Origin: Sulfuricurvum sp.
GTDB taxonomy: Bacteria; Campylobacterota; Campylobacteria; Campylobacterales; Sulfurimonadaceae
Direction: 5' to 3'
Assembly: GCF_028688295.1 (NCBI RefSeq)
Contig: NZ_JAQTYM010000003.1
Coordinates: forward strand, 17,455 to 81,454
Length of the DNA stretch: 64,000 nucleotides
In this document: one piece after another, positions 10,507 through 19,623 of the stretch
How the letters are laid out: each line of letters starts with the position of its first letter
How positions within the stretch are numbered: position 1 is the first letter of the stretch
The notes under the pieces: generated by a model
What the model was told of the DNA's origin: nothing
Database searches by the model: none
What the model saw: the letters and a program-made list of their open reading frames with translations, nothing else
Position numbers and translations under genes: made by a program

Positions 10507-10529
10507 CAAGCCCCTAAAATAGGGACTTG
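10507..10529 (-). terminator. Stem-loop between response regulator and histidine kinase (possible terminator or attenuator)
   Basis: Minus-strand RNA CAAGTCCCTATTTTAGGGGCTTG folds into a 10-bp stem with one G.U and a 3-nt loop, followed by a pyrimidine-rich stretch. Confidence 0.45.
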
Positions 10530-10553
10530 TTAGAGAAGGTGGAAATTTAAAAG

Positions 10554-11228
10554 TTAATTTACTTCTTTAGGGAAGCAAAAACGGTAACCACGACGACGTA
10601 CTGTCTCGATGGTTGTAATACCGAGAGGTTTGTCCATTTTTTGACGGATTTGGTTGATTGCAACTTCGATAACGTTAGGGGTAACGAGTTCAGGCTCTTC
10701 CCAGATTGCGTCAAGCAATTGTTCTTTAGAGACGATTTGATCACGATGACGTGCAAGGTGGGTCAATACTTCGAAAGGTTTCCCTTTAAGTTCGATCTCT
10801 TTTTCTTTGTAGATGATTTTTTCCTCTTCAGGATTAATGATCAAGTCATCAATTTCGATGATGTTGCTTCCGCCAAAACGAAGGCGTGCTTCGATACGTG
10901 CAACAAGGACATCAAAATCAAATGGTTTACGGATATAGTCATCCGCACCGGCACGAAGTGCATCGATTTCGCTCTGATTGTCATCACGAGCAGAAAGAAC
11001 GACTACGACTGTTTTTGGAGTGTTGGTTTTGATATCAGGGATGATATCAACACTGTTGCCATCTGGCAACATCCAATCCATCAAAATTAGGTCATAGTTA
11101 CGGATGTCGAGGTAATACTCGCCATCTTTTAAAGTTTCGACGACATCGCTTTGGTAACCAAACTCTTTAAGCCCTTCTGCAAGGGTTTTGTTGAGGGTTA
11201 CTTCATCTTCAATGATCAGAATACGCAT
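10554..11228 (-). CDS. OmpR-family response regulator, HsrA (HP1043)-like DNA-binding domain
   Basis: Canonical receiver (IIEDE, LILMDWMLPDG, IRKPFDF) plus C-terminal domain KGKPFEVLTHLARHRDQIVSKEQLLDAIWEEPELVTPNVIEVAINQIRQKMDKPLGITTIETVRRRGYRF. Confidence 0.92.
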   Translation of the reverse strand: MRILIIEDEVTLNKTLAEGLKEFGYQSDVVETLKDGEYYLDIRNYDLILMDWMLPDGNSVDIIPDIKTNTPKTVVVVLSARDDNQSEIDALRAGADDYIRKPFDFDVLVARIEARLRFGGSNIIEIDDLIINPEEEKIIYKEKEIELKGKPFEVLTHLARHRDQIVSKEQLLDAIWEEPELVTPNVIEVAINQIRQKMDKPLGITTIETVRRRGYRFCFPKEVN

Positions 11229-11402
11229 TCAGATTCCTCATATAACGGAAATTTTGCCGAAATGATACCATAGTTTTAGAAATTTTTAAACTTTTTTTCA
11301 ATTTTTTTTAAAAAATGGAATAGTAATAAACGATAATGGTGCTTTTGAAATGATTGTCTAAAAAACAATCGGGACTAATCTCCCCATTTTGGGAAGAAAA
11401 AT

Positions 11403-12044
11403 TTATTTAGTCGGGTTAGGGATGATTTTGATCTCTACACGTCGGTTTGCTTCACGTCCTGATGGTGTATCGTTGGAAGCGATGGGCATAGTTTCTCCGT
11501 ATCCTACTGATTTGATACGATTTGAATCAACCCCGTGACTTGAGAGATAAGAGGTGACACTCTGCGCACGTAATTGTGAAAGGGTTAAATTACTCGCATC
11601 ACTTCCGACATTATCGGTGTGTCCTTGGACTTCGATTTTGGTTTCCGGATATTTAACCATAACGCTTGCGATATCATCTAGGACCGGATTGAAATTAGCT
11701 TTAATATTGGTTTTTGCCGTGTCGAAAGTAATTCCGCCCGGCATATTGAGATTGATGGTGTCTCCTTGGCGTTGTACTTCTACTCCGGAGCCTTTTAGCT
11801 CTTTATTAAGCTCTTCTTGTTGGCGGTCCATATAATACCCGATACCTCCACCAGCTGCCGCTCCAAGCGCGCCACCGATTAGAACCCGTTTTGCACTATG
11901 ATTTCCGGTAGCCGCTCCTGCTGCCGCTCCGGCGACTGCGCCGATAAGTGCTCCGGTTTGGGTTTTAGAAAGACCGGTTTCGGTTCCGGCACATCCGACA
12001 AGGAGTAATCCTGCGGTTAATAATGATAAAGCCATACGTGTCAT
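11403..12044 (-). CDS. OmpA-family lipoprotein with glycine-zipper region
   Basis: Lipobox LLVGCAG; Gly/Ala zipper; OmpA C-terminal domain (EVQGHTDNVGSDASNLTLSQLRAQSV). Confidence 0.9.
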   Translation of the reverse strand: MTRMALSLLTAGLLLVGCAGTETGLSKTQTGALIGAVAGAAAGAATGNHSAKRVLIGGALGAAAGGGIGYYMDRQQEELNKELKGSGVEVQRQGDTINLNMPGGITFDTAKTNIKANFNPVLDDIASVMVKYPETKIEVQGHTDNVGSDASNLTLSQLRAQSVTSYLSSHGVDSNRIKSVGYGETMPIASNDTPSGREANRRVEIKIIPNPTK

Positions 12045-12110
12045 AAAATAATCCTTTAGAAAGTCAAACTAGTATGCTGTAAGTATACCGTTGAATCGTG
12101 AACCAATTGT

Positions 12111-12440
12111 TTACAAATAGCGGAGTGTGTGCGATACACCGACGCTACAATGGGGCAAAATGTTAGGTTTACGGATATTCAATGTGAGCTCTTCGATGAG
12201 CGGAAAATGGTGTTTTAGGGTAGTTCCTAAAACGTCTAAAGCGGTTTCGATTAGCTCAAATTGCTCATCTCTCATCGTTCTTTCGATGAGCTGTGTCACT
12301 TCGGCGTAGTTGATAAAGTTCCCCTCAGAGTAGGGGTAGTCAATCGTACAATCGATACGTACTTGCTGAGGAGTGGTACGTTCATGATCAAGAATCCCGA
12401 TTATGGTTTCAAAGGTGAGATTCTCGATCAGGATTTTCAT
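12111..12440 (-). CDS. folB: Dihydroneopterin aldolase
   Basis: LTFETIIGILDHERTTPQQVRID and C-terminal FolB pattern. Confidence 0.8.
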   Translation of the reverse strand: MKILIENLTFETIIGILDHERTTPQQVRIDCTIDYPYSEGNFINYAEVTQLIERTMRDEQFELIETALDVLGTTLKHHFPLIEELTLNIRKPNILPHCSVGVSHTLRYL

Positions 12441-13051
12441 GCGACCCGTTTCTCTTCCCCTTTGAACAAGCGGACAAAGTTAGGGATATGTTTATAAAAG
12501 AGGATAAAGGCGATAAATAGCACCGGAGCGTGAGGCATACTCGGAAAGAGAACGAATGAGGCAATGACGAGAGCGGCAAGTCCTAGCATCGAGGAAAGGG
12601 ATGAAATACGGATCGTTTTTACCGCAACTCCCCATACAATGAGGGCGATAGCGGTAGGGATAGGCAGCATAACCGCCATAACGCCCATACCGGTAGCTAC
12701 CCCTTTGCCACCCTCAAACCACATATACGGGCTGAAGCAATGACCGAGTACAGCGAGGACAGCAACCATCCACTGCGCAGCATCGCTAAGCTCGAAATAT
12801 TTAGCAGCGAGGACAACGATAATCCCTTTTAGTGCATCAAGTGCGAGAGTAGCCGCGCCGAGTTTTTTAGCAAGTTTAGGATTACTCTCTTTGACAACGC
12901 GCAGTACATTGGTCGCTCCGATGCTACCTGAGCCTGAGTCGGTGATGTTGACCCCGGCAAATACTTTTGCCAAAATGAGCCCGAACGGGATACCGCCGAG
13001 GAGATAGGCAGCCAAATAAAACTGTACATTGAGGTTAAATAAAAAATCCAT
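12437..13051 (-). CDS. plsY: Glycerol-3-phosphate acyltransferase PlsY
   Basis: YLLGGIPFGLILAK, GSGSIGATNVLRV, FEGGKGVATGMG motifs; likely start at MDFLFN, inside the longer ORF 12437..13093. Confidence 0.9.
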   Translation of the reverse strand: MDFLFNLNVQFYLAAYLLGGIPFGLILAKVFAGVNITDSGSGSIGATNVLRVVKESNPKLAKKLGAATLALDALKGIIVVLAAKYFELSDAAQWMVAVLAVLGHCFSPYMWFEGGKGVATGMGVMAVMLPIPTAIALIVWGVAVKTIRISSLSSMLGLAALVIASFVLFPSMPHAPVLFIAFILFYKHIPNFVRLFKGEEKRVA

Positions 13052-13164
13052 TAGAGTCCTTTTTGGGATAAACGAGGTGATATTATAAAGCACCGATGGT
13101 TACAACTGCCTAAAAAAGTGCTTAGGAAGTTTTCATCTTCAAGGAGCGACGGGTGTGAGTAGGT

Positions 13165-13170
13165 TATAAT
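13165..13170 (+). promoter_or_regulatory. Putative -10 (TATAAT) upstream of nadA
   Basis: aggtTATAATaatag, about 33 bp upstream of the nadA start. Confidence 0.4.
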
Positions 13171-13203
13171 AATAGCTTTATCGATGAAACAAGGAATATA
13201 AGT

Positions 13204-14196
13204 TTGACTACTGAAGAATTAAAACAGAATATTATTGACTTAAAAAATCGTCTCAGCGTTACCGTTGTAGCGCACTTTTATCAACGAGATGAAGTGTTCG
13301 AGATGGGAGATATAACGGGAGATTCACTCGAACTGGCTAAACGTACGATGGCGGATGATAAAGAGTTCGTCGTGTTCTGTGGTGTCGGTTTTATGGGACA
13401 AAGCGTCAAAATCCTCAGCCCCCATAAACGGGTCGTAATGCCGAAAGTTGCGTGCTGTGCGATGGCAAAAATGATTGATGGCCTCTATTACGATCAATCG
13501 ATCCAAAAACTCGAAGATGCAGGGATCAAAGCGGACGATATCCTCCCGATCACTTACATCAACTCCGATGCGGCAGTAAAAGCGCGCGTGGGGAAAATGG
13601 GGGGGATGGTCTGCACCAGCTCCAACGCCAAAACGATTATTACCAATGCACTCGCCGAGGGGAAAAAGATCCTATTTGTCCCTGATCGCTGTTTAGGGCA
13701 AAATATCGCCAATATGATGGGGCTGAAATCGTGCGTCATCGGAGACGGAACCGATCCCAAAGAAGCGGATATCATTTGTTACGACGGATTTTGTTCGGTG
13801 CATCAACTCTTTAGTGTCGAGGATATCGAGTTTTACCGCAATAAGTATCCCGGTATTTTGATCGCCGTCCACCCTGAGTGTGACCCTGCTATCTGTGACC
13901 GCGCTGATTTTGTCGGATCAACTTCTCAACTCATCAAATACATCATGGAACTTCCAGCGGATCAAAAGGTGGCGGTAGGGACAGAGTTTAATATGGTCAA
14001 CCGCCTCCGACCATCCAATACCTATATCCTCTCCTCTACCAAACCTGAATGTCCGACGATGAATGAAACGACGTTGGAAGATTTGTATAATGTCCTTAAA
14101 TCGATCGAGGACGGTGCCCCGATCAATGAGATCGAAGTGGACGAAGATACGGCGCATTGGGCGAAAATTGCGTTGGAGAGGATGATGGCGTTATGA
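13204..14196 (+). CDS. nadA: Quinolinate synthase
   Basis: VVAHFYQRDEVFEMGDITGDSLELAK, VHPECDPAICDRAD, GTEFNMVNRL; TTG start. Confidence 0.93.
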   Translation: MTTEELKQNIIDLKNRLSVTVVAHFYQRDEVFEMGDITGDSLELAKRTMADDKEFVVFCGVGFMGQSVKILSPHKRVVMPKVACCAMAKMIDGLYYDQSIQKLEDAGIKADDILPITYINSDAAVKARVGKMGGMVCTSSNAKTIITNALAEGKKILFVPDRCLGQNIANMMGLKSCVIGDGTDPKEADIICYDGFCSVHQLFSVEDIEFYRNKYPGILIAVHPECDPAICDRADFVGSTSQLIKYIMELPADQKVAVGTEFNMVNRLRPSNTYILSSTKPECPTMNETTLEDLYNVLKSIEDGAPINEIEVDEDTAHWAKIALERMMAL

Positions 14197-15008
14197 TCGA
14201 ACAATTTATCCGTGAAGTATTAGCTGAAGATGTAGGGCGTGGGGATTTGTATGCTCGGGTTTCCGATGCGGTGAGTGCCAGCGCGAAGATCATCGCGAAA
14301 AGTGACGGTGTTTTAGCGGGGGAAGAGTATCTGCGTGTTTTGGCAGAGATGGAGCGATTTGAGATTGTTTGGCATAAACATGACGGTGAGACGTTTGTAA
14401 AAGGGGAAGCTTTGATGGAACTCTCCGGCGATTCTCATACGCTGTTGCGGATTGAACGGACGTTGTTGAATATGCTGTTGCATGCGAGCTCTATCGCGAC
14501 ATTGACCCGTAAATATGTGGATCTCATCGCCCCCTATGGAACAAAACTTCTCGATACCCGAAAAACTCGCCCACTGCTACGTAATTTCGAAAAATACGCG
14601 ACTCGTATCGGAGGAGCGACGAACCATAGGATGGGGCTGGATGATGCACTGATGCTCAAAGATACTCATCTTAAAACGATTGCCAATTTAGAGCTTTTTA
14701 TGGAAGAGGCGCGGGCAAAAATACCGTTTACAGCGAAGATAGAGATTGAAGCTGAGACGATTGAGATGGCAAAACATGCTATGGAAGTAGGGGCCGATAT
14801 CGTGATGTGTGACAATATGTCTGTCGAACAACTGCGCGAAGTGGTCGAATACAAATGGGAACACCACAGCAGTGTTCTCCTCGAAGCGAGCGGAAATATC
14901 ACGCTAGAAACGATCGAGAGTTATGCCTCAACGGGAGTTGATGCGATTAGTACCGGTTCTCTCATTCACCAAGCTAATTGGATAGATATGTCTATGAAAA
15001 TGGATTAA
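14193..15008 (+). CDS. nadC: Nicotinate-nucleotide pyrophosphorylase (carboxylating)
   Basis: LLDTRKTRPLLRNFEKYAT, GGATNHRMGLDDALMLKDTH; start overlaps the nadA stop. Confidence 0.93.
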   Translation: MIEQFIREVLAEDVGRGDLYARVSDAVSASAKIIAKSDGVLAGEEYLRVLAEMERFEIVWHKHDGETFVKGEALMELSGDSHTLLRIERTLLNMLLHASSIATLTRKYVDLIAPYGTKLLDTRKTRPLLRNFEKYATRIGGATNHRMGLDDALMLKDTHLKTIANLELFMEEARAKIPFTAKIEIEAETIEMAKHAMEVGADIVMCDNMSVEQLREVVEYKWEHHSSVLLEASGNITLETIESYASTGVDAISTGSLIHQANWIDMSMKMD

Positions 15009-15011
15009 TAA

Positions 15012-16079
15012 GTGGCTGACGATACAGAAAAGACGGAAGAACCCACCTCCAAGAAACTTTCTGATGCCAGAATAGACGGTAACGTCCCTAAAAGTCAAGA
15101 TGTAGCCGGAGTTGTTGTTTTATTTGTTGCTATTTTGTCTTTAATCATGATGTTTACGTTTATTGCTGATCGAATGTTGGGTCTTACGCGCTATTATTTT
15201 TCCATACTGAATGAACCGGTAACACGGGAGGGAATGATGGATCTTGCGTTTGTCACTTTTAAAGAGACATTGGTGATGACAGTTCCTTTTGCACTTATTA
15301 TTGCGATTGCCGGAGTGGCCGGAAATGTTTCTCAATTTGGGTTTAATTTTACCACCAAGCCTCTGGTACCTAATTTTTCGAAATTGAATCCCATTAAAGG
15401 GCTTGCTAATTTGTTCACTCTCCAAAAAGCCCTAGAATCTCTTAAAATTACTTTTAAATCGTTTACAGCGTTGGGAATAGGGCTGATCTTTTTTTGGTAC
15501 TTCATCGAAGAGCTGCCGACGGTTGCCCTGTTTACGTTGCAAGATCAAATGGGGTGGTTGCGGGATAAAGCGATTATCTTAGCATCGGTAATGCTCGTGA
15601 TTATCTTTATTTATGCCATTATCGATCTGTTCTTAACCCGTAAAAATTATTTTGATAAACTCAAAATGTCAAAGCAAGAGGTAAAAGATGAGATGAAAAA
15701 TATGGAGGGGGATCCGCATATCAAGGCAAAAATTCGACAAATTCAGTTTCAGGCTGCCAGAAAGCGGATGATGTCCTCGGTTCCCACTGCGGATGTGGTT
15801 ATCACGAATCCGACCCATTATGCGGTAGCAATCGTTTATGATGAGACGAAACATAACGCTCCTGTCGTTGTGGCAAAAGGGGTCGATAATGTTGCTATCC
15901 AGATCAAAAAAATAGCCCGTGAAAATGGGGTTCATATTGTTCAAAATCCACCGCTTGCACGATCATTGTATGCTGAGGTAGAGATTGATCGAGCGATTCC
16001 GGATATGCTGTTTGCTGCTGTTGCGGAAGTGTTGGCATACGTCTATAAAATGGGTAAAAAACGGAAGGAACATAGCTAA
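15012..16079 (+). CDS. flhB: Flagellar biosynthesis protein FlhB
   Basis: DDTEKTEEPTSKKLSDARIDGNVPKSQD and NPTH autocleavage motif (VVITNPTHYAVAI); GTG start. Confidence 0.95.
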   Translation: MADDTEKTEEPTSKKLSDARIDGNVPKSQDVAGVVVLFVAILSLIMMFTFIADRMLGLTRYYFSILNEPVTREGMMDLAFVTFKETLVMTVPFALIIAIAGVAGNVSQFGFNFTTKPLVPNFSKLNPIKGLANLFTLQKALESLKITFKSFTALGIGLIFFWYFIEELPTVALFTLQDQMGWLRDKAIILASVMLVIIFIYAIIDLFLTRKNYFDKLKMSKQEVKDEMKNMEGDPHIKAKIRQIQFQAARKRMMSSVPTADVVITNPTHYAVAIVYDETKHNAPVVVAKGVDNVAIQIKKIARENGVHIVQNPPLARSLYAEVEIDRAIPDMLFAAVAEVLAYVYKMGKKRKEHS

Positions 16080-17206
16080 TGGATCGCTGGTTTCAACTTT
16101 TTGCGGATAAAAAAATAATCGCCGGAATCTTTTTGGCCATTATGGTCATTTTAGGTGCACTTCTTTTTTATCTCGAAAAAAAGGTGACCTCCCAAACGCT
16201 TGAACGTCTAAGTGATCAACTCTCCACAGCACTCAATAATCAATTGGAAAAAGAGCACTCTACTGCATTGCGTTTTGCTCTTATTCTAGGACAAAATAGC
16301 GCTTTAAGCGATGCCTTGGAACAAGAAGATGAGGATAAAGGTTTTGATATCCTCTCTGAGGTGATGGAGTCGATTAAACTGCATACCGATGTGTTAATTC
16401 GCTCTCAGATTATTACCGCTGATTATGTTATTTTTGCCCGCAGCTGGGATAACTCGTATGCAGGGATGCCTCTGGATTTTCATCGTCCCGATCTTCTCTA
16501 TTTTCAAACCCATAAAAAGCCTCGTTCAGCGATAGAGGTGGGGCGCAAGCTGGGGGTAAAAGCGACCGTTCCGGTATATCATAATGAGAAAATGATCGGG
16601 TTCGTCGAAGTAGTCTCTTTTTTTGAGTCGACACAGGAATATTTTGATCGTTTGGGAATTGATATGTATATATTGATGGAGGATCGATTTTATGAAACGG
16701 CTGTTTTCATGCAGGAAAACCCTTCTATCGGAAAAGAGTACATTTTAGCCAATCCAAAATATACCCAAAGTGATTTGAAGCTTTTAAACGGGATTGATTT
16801 TAAAGCACTCAAAACGGCGCGTCTCCTTTTTAGCGGAGGGCGTTATCTGTTTTATGAACCGATGAAAAATGGAGAAGGGGAGACAATCGGAGCCTTTGTT
16901 TTTTCCCTCACCCAAAAGCAGATAACGACGTATGCTCACTCAGATGAAGAGGATATTTCATTCTTAATCCATCTCTCTCGAAATGAGCTTTACAATATTA
17001 CGGTCAAAAAAACACTCGAAGATGCACAGTTCCAAAGTGTTTATGACAAAGAACTGTTGTATCTAAAAGATGTGGTGGCGCCTGAAGATCGCGAGCTTTA
17101 TTTAGAAGAAGCACGTGAGAGGCTGAATGCCTATTCTAAAGAAGAGCTGATCGGTATTATGCTCGATTATAAGGTGACCAATGAGATCAAAGGGGAGATC
17201 AGGTGA
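16079..17206 (+). CDS. Membrane-anchored, Cache-like periplasmic sensor protein without kinase/GGDEF/MCP output
   Basis: One N-terminal TM, then Cache-like region (DYVIFARSWDNSYAGMPLDFHRPDLLYFQTHKKPRSAIEVGRKLGVKATVPVYHNEKMIGFVEVVSFF); overlaps flhB and the downstream RR. Confidence 0.65.
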   Translation: MDRWFQLFADKKIIAGIFLAIMVILGALLFYLEKKVTSQTLERLSDQLSTALNNQLEKEHSTALRFALILGQNSALSDALEQEDEDKGFDILSEVMESIKLHTDVLIRSQIITADYVIFARSWDNSYAGMPLDFHRPDLLYFQTHKKPRSAIEVGRKLGVKATVPVYHNEKMIGFVEVVSFFESTQEYFDRLGIDMYILMEDRFYETAVFMQENPSIGKEYILANPKYTQSDLKLLNGIDFKALKTARLLFSGGRYLFYEPMKNGEGETIGAFVFSLTQKQITTYAHSDEEDISFLIHLSRNELYNITVKKTLEDAQFQSVYDKELLYLKDVVAPEDRELYLEEARERLNAYSKEELIGIMLDYKVTNEIKGEIR

Positions 17207-17856
17207 GAGTATTAATACTGGAAGATGAATACATGCTTCGTGTAAGCATCACAGAATTTCTAGAGGAATTAGGCTTTGAAGTTAGCGGATTTTCTAATGG
17301 TGAGAAGGCATTCGATGCGATTTATGAGACCCATTTTGACCTCTATCTTCTAGATGTCAATGTTCCGGGGATGAATGGATTTGAGCTTTTGCGGACATTG
17401 CGTAAAGAAGGAAATAAAACTCCTGCCATTTTTCTCACTTCGATGGTCAATGTCAACGATTTGCAAGAGGGATATAAATCGGGATGTTGTGACTATATTC
17501 GTAAACCGTTCGATCTCACCGAATTGCAAATACGGATCATGCACGCACTCAAAAGCCATTATCATGACGGTGAAAACAAAATTGATTTTGGTTCAGAACT
17601 GATCTATGATACTGAAAATTTTACCCTAACGCACGCCGGTGAGAACATTGCACTGAGTAAAACCGAAAAAGAGATTTTTACCGTCTTACTCAAACATACG
17701 AATCAAATTGTATCAGTAGAGATGTTTCAAGACGAGATTTGGGGTGAATACGTTGATCCTGCCAATATCCGTGTACAGATTAACAATCTGCGTAAAAAAC
17801 TCCCGCTAGAGATTATCCAAAACAGACGTGGGCAGGGATACATCATTGAACGATAA
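17203..17856 (+). CDS. OmpR-family response regulator
   Basis: VLILEDEYMLR, LYLLDVNVPGMNGFELLR, DYIRKPFDLTEL; C-terminal wHTH ending QNRRGQGYIIER. Confidence 0.92.
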   Translation: MRVLILEDEYMLRVSITEFLEELGFEVSGFSNGEKAFDAIYETHFDLYLLDVNVPGMNGFELLRTLRKEGNKTPAIFLTSMVNVNDLQEGYKSGCCDYIRKPFDLTELQIRIMHALKSHYHDGENKIDFGSELIYDTENFTLTHAGENIALSKTEKEIFTVLLKHTNQIVSVEMFQDEIWGEYVDPANIRVQINNLRKKLPLEIIQNRRGQGYIIER

Positions 17857-19012
17857 TCGCTACGCCCTTAAAAACGCTTTTTTATATACGATGCTAGTGG
17901 CCGTTTTACTCCTTGTCCCAACCTATCTCTATGTTACCTATATGAAATATGTTTATGAGATTCAGTATGAGTTTAAACTAAAAAAGCAATCGCATCTTAT
18001 CCTCCGAGCGATGGAAGAATTCGACCCTAAAGAAAAACAAGTTTTTGATTATCCGAGATTTCGCTCGTTTCAATCCGGTTTGTACGACATCCATTTTAAT
18101 CCAATTTTTACCCTTGTAAAATCTGAAGTGAAGATGCAGAAAACCGGTTATTATATTGAAGGGGGGTATGCCTATTTGGTGGTTTCTCTCCCTGAGAGAC
18201 GCTATTTTGATGCTTCTTATTTGGTGGTAGGCGGAGAGATTTCGTATGCACGTATTTATCAGGACGTTGTCATGATTTTGCTCTCTATCGCCGCGCTCAT
18301 CTTTATTTTGTCTCTTTATTTTTTAGACCGTTTTGCTTTGCCGTTTCAGAGGATTAACCAACGGTTGGATCAATTTATAAAAGACTCGATGCACGAGATT
18401 AACACCCCGCTTTCTATTATCAACGTCAATATCGATCTATACCATCGTGCCAATCCGACTAATAAATATCTTCAACGGATTAAAGCGGCAACGAAAACAT
18501 TGGCAACACTCTATAACGATATGGATTACTTGATTAAAAATGAACGGTTGGCATTTGACTATGAGTCTATTAATATCAGTATGTACGTTCAAGAGCGGTG
18601 TGATTATTTTCATGAAGTGGCTGCGCTTAAAAATATCACCATTATCCCTCAGATTACTGAAAACATTGTGATCCATTTTAATCCGACACAGTTGCAGCGT
18701 ATTATCGATAACAATATTTCAAACGCGATCAAATATTCTCATGAAGAGGGAATCATTGAGGTGATCTTGGAGCAATTTGAGGATCATTGTACCCTCCGTT
18801 TCCGAGATAACGGAGTCGGCATTGAAGATGTAAACCGTATTTTTGAGCGTTACTACCGTGAAAACAGGGATAAAGGGGGATTTGGAATCGGTCTTAATAT
18901 CGTCAAGTCGATTATCGATAAGGCGGGGATTGAGCTTCAAATCGACTCAACGTATGGAGAGGGAAGTACCTTTTCGTACACCTTTTACCCACCACTTTAC
19001 ACTATGATGTAA
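17846..19012 (+). CDS. Sensor histidine kinase
   Basis: SMHEINTPLSIINVN H-box, NNISNAIKYS N-box, RDNGVGIED, GGFGIGLNIVKSI; two TMs flanking a periplasmic loop. Confidence 0.9.
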   Translation: MNDNRYALKNAFLYTMLVAVLLLVPTYLYVTYMKYVYEIQYEFKLKKQSHLILRAMEEFDPKEKQVFDYPRFRSFQSGLYDIHFNPIFTLVKSEVKMQKTGYYIEGGYAYLVVSLPERRYFDASYLVVGGEISYARIYQDVVMILLSIAALIFILSLYFLDRFALPFQRINQRLDQFIKDSMHEINTPLSIINVNIDLYHRANPTNKYLQRIKAATKTLATLYNDMDYLIKNERLAFDYESINISMYVQERCDYFHEVAALKNITIIPQITENIVIHFNPTQLQRIIDNNISNAIKYSHEEGIIEVILEQFEDHCTLRFRDNGVGIEDVNRIFERYYRENRDKGGFGIGLNIVKSIIDKAGIELQIDSTYGEGSTFSYTFYPPLYTMM

Positions 19013-19056
19013 ATTTTTACTTTTTTTACATTAATTTTACACTCCTACTTTACAAT
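18984..19056 (+). promoter_or_regulatory. soxX upstream region: array of TTTAC direct repeats and putative -10 TACAAT
   Basis: TTTAC at 18984, 18996, 19016, 19025, 19036 and 19049; TACAAT at 19051-19056. Confidence 0.5.
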
Positions 19057-19087
19057 ACTCCTCGAAATAAGAATTCAAGGAGAGCTA

Positions 19088-19609
19088 ATGCGAAAAGTGA
19101 TTATGCTAGGATTTGCGACTTTTTTAAGTGCAGCCGATTTATCGCAGGTGATTGAGACCCCGGATGCGACGGCTATTTTGAAAAAAGATGCCTTGCCTGT
19201 TGCAAAAGCGTATACGATGCCTGAGGGATGTGTCAGCAGTGATCCTAAAGCAATCGCTCGTGGACAATACATTTTTCATACTCTAAATGGAAAAGATGCC
19301 AAAGAGAATCCGCCGGAGGGGTTAACACGACTACTTCCAAACGGAAAGTCAAAACAAATGGGTAACTGTGTGGCCTGTCATAACATCGAGGGTGCAAAAG
19401 GGTATGGCAATATCGGACCGGATTTGACGAAGTACAAAGAGCTCTACATGGACAGTGGCGTTCGAAACGCACAGTTTATGTACCAAAAAATTGCTGATCC
19501 GCGTTTGGATAATCCAAAATCGGCAATGACGGTGAATCTTGCAAACGGCCTTATGAATGAGCGCGAAGTGTGTGATTTAGTATCGTACATTGTTGCAGAT
19601 AAAAAATAA
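19088..19609 (+). CDS. soxX: SoxX c-type cytochrome
   Basis: Signal peptide; heme motif GNCVACHNIEGAKGYGNIGPDLTKY; first gene of soxXYZAB. Confidence 0.92.
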   Translation: MRKVIMLGFATFLSAADLSQVIETPDATAILKKDALPVAKAYTMPEGCVSSDPKAIARGQYIFHTLNGKDAKENPPEGLTRLLPNGKSKQMGNCVACHNIEGAKGYGNIGPDLTKYKELYMDSGVRNAQFMYQKIADPRLDNPKSAMTVNLANGLMNEREVCDLVSYIVADKK

Positions 19610-19623
19610 ACAAAGGAAATATT

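Noticed and set aside
10641-11090. 149-aa plus-strand ORF opposite the HsrA-like gene
   Set aside because: Phe/Asp-rich shadow translation of a well-supported CDS.
11282-11400. GATTGT/ACAATC and TTCCC/GGGGA hairpins considered as a small RNA
   Set aside because: Located just downstream of the minus-strand OmpA-family lipoprotein gene; more simply a terminator region, and no promoter evidence for an independent RNA.
19013-19087. Possible riboswitch upstream of soxX
   Set aside because: Spacer is short and dominated by direct repeats and a -10-like element; no convincing stem structure.
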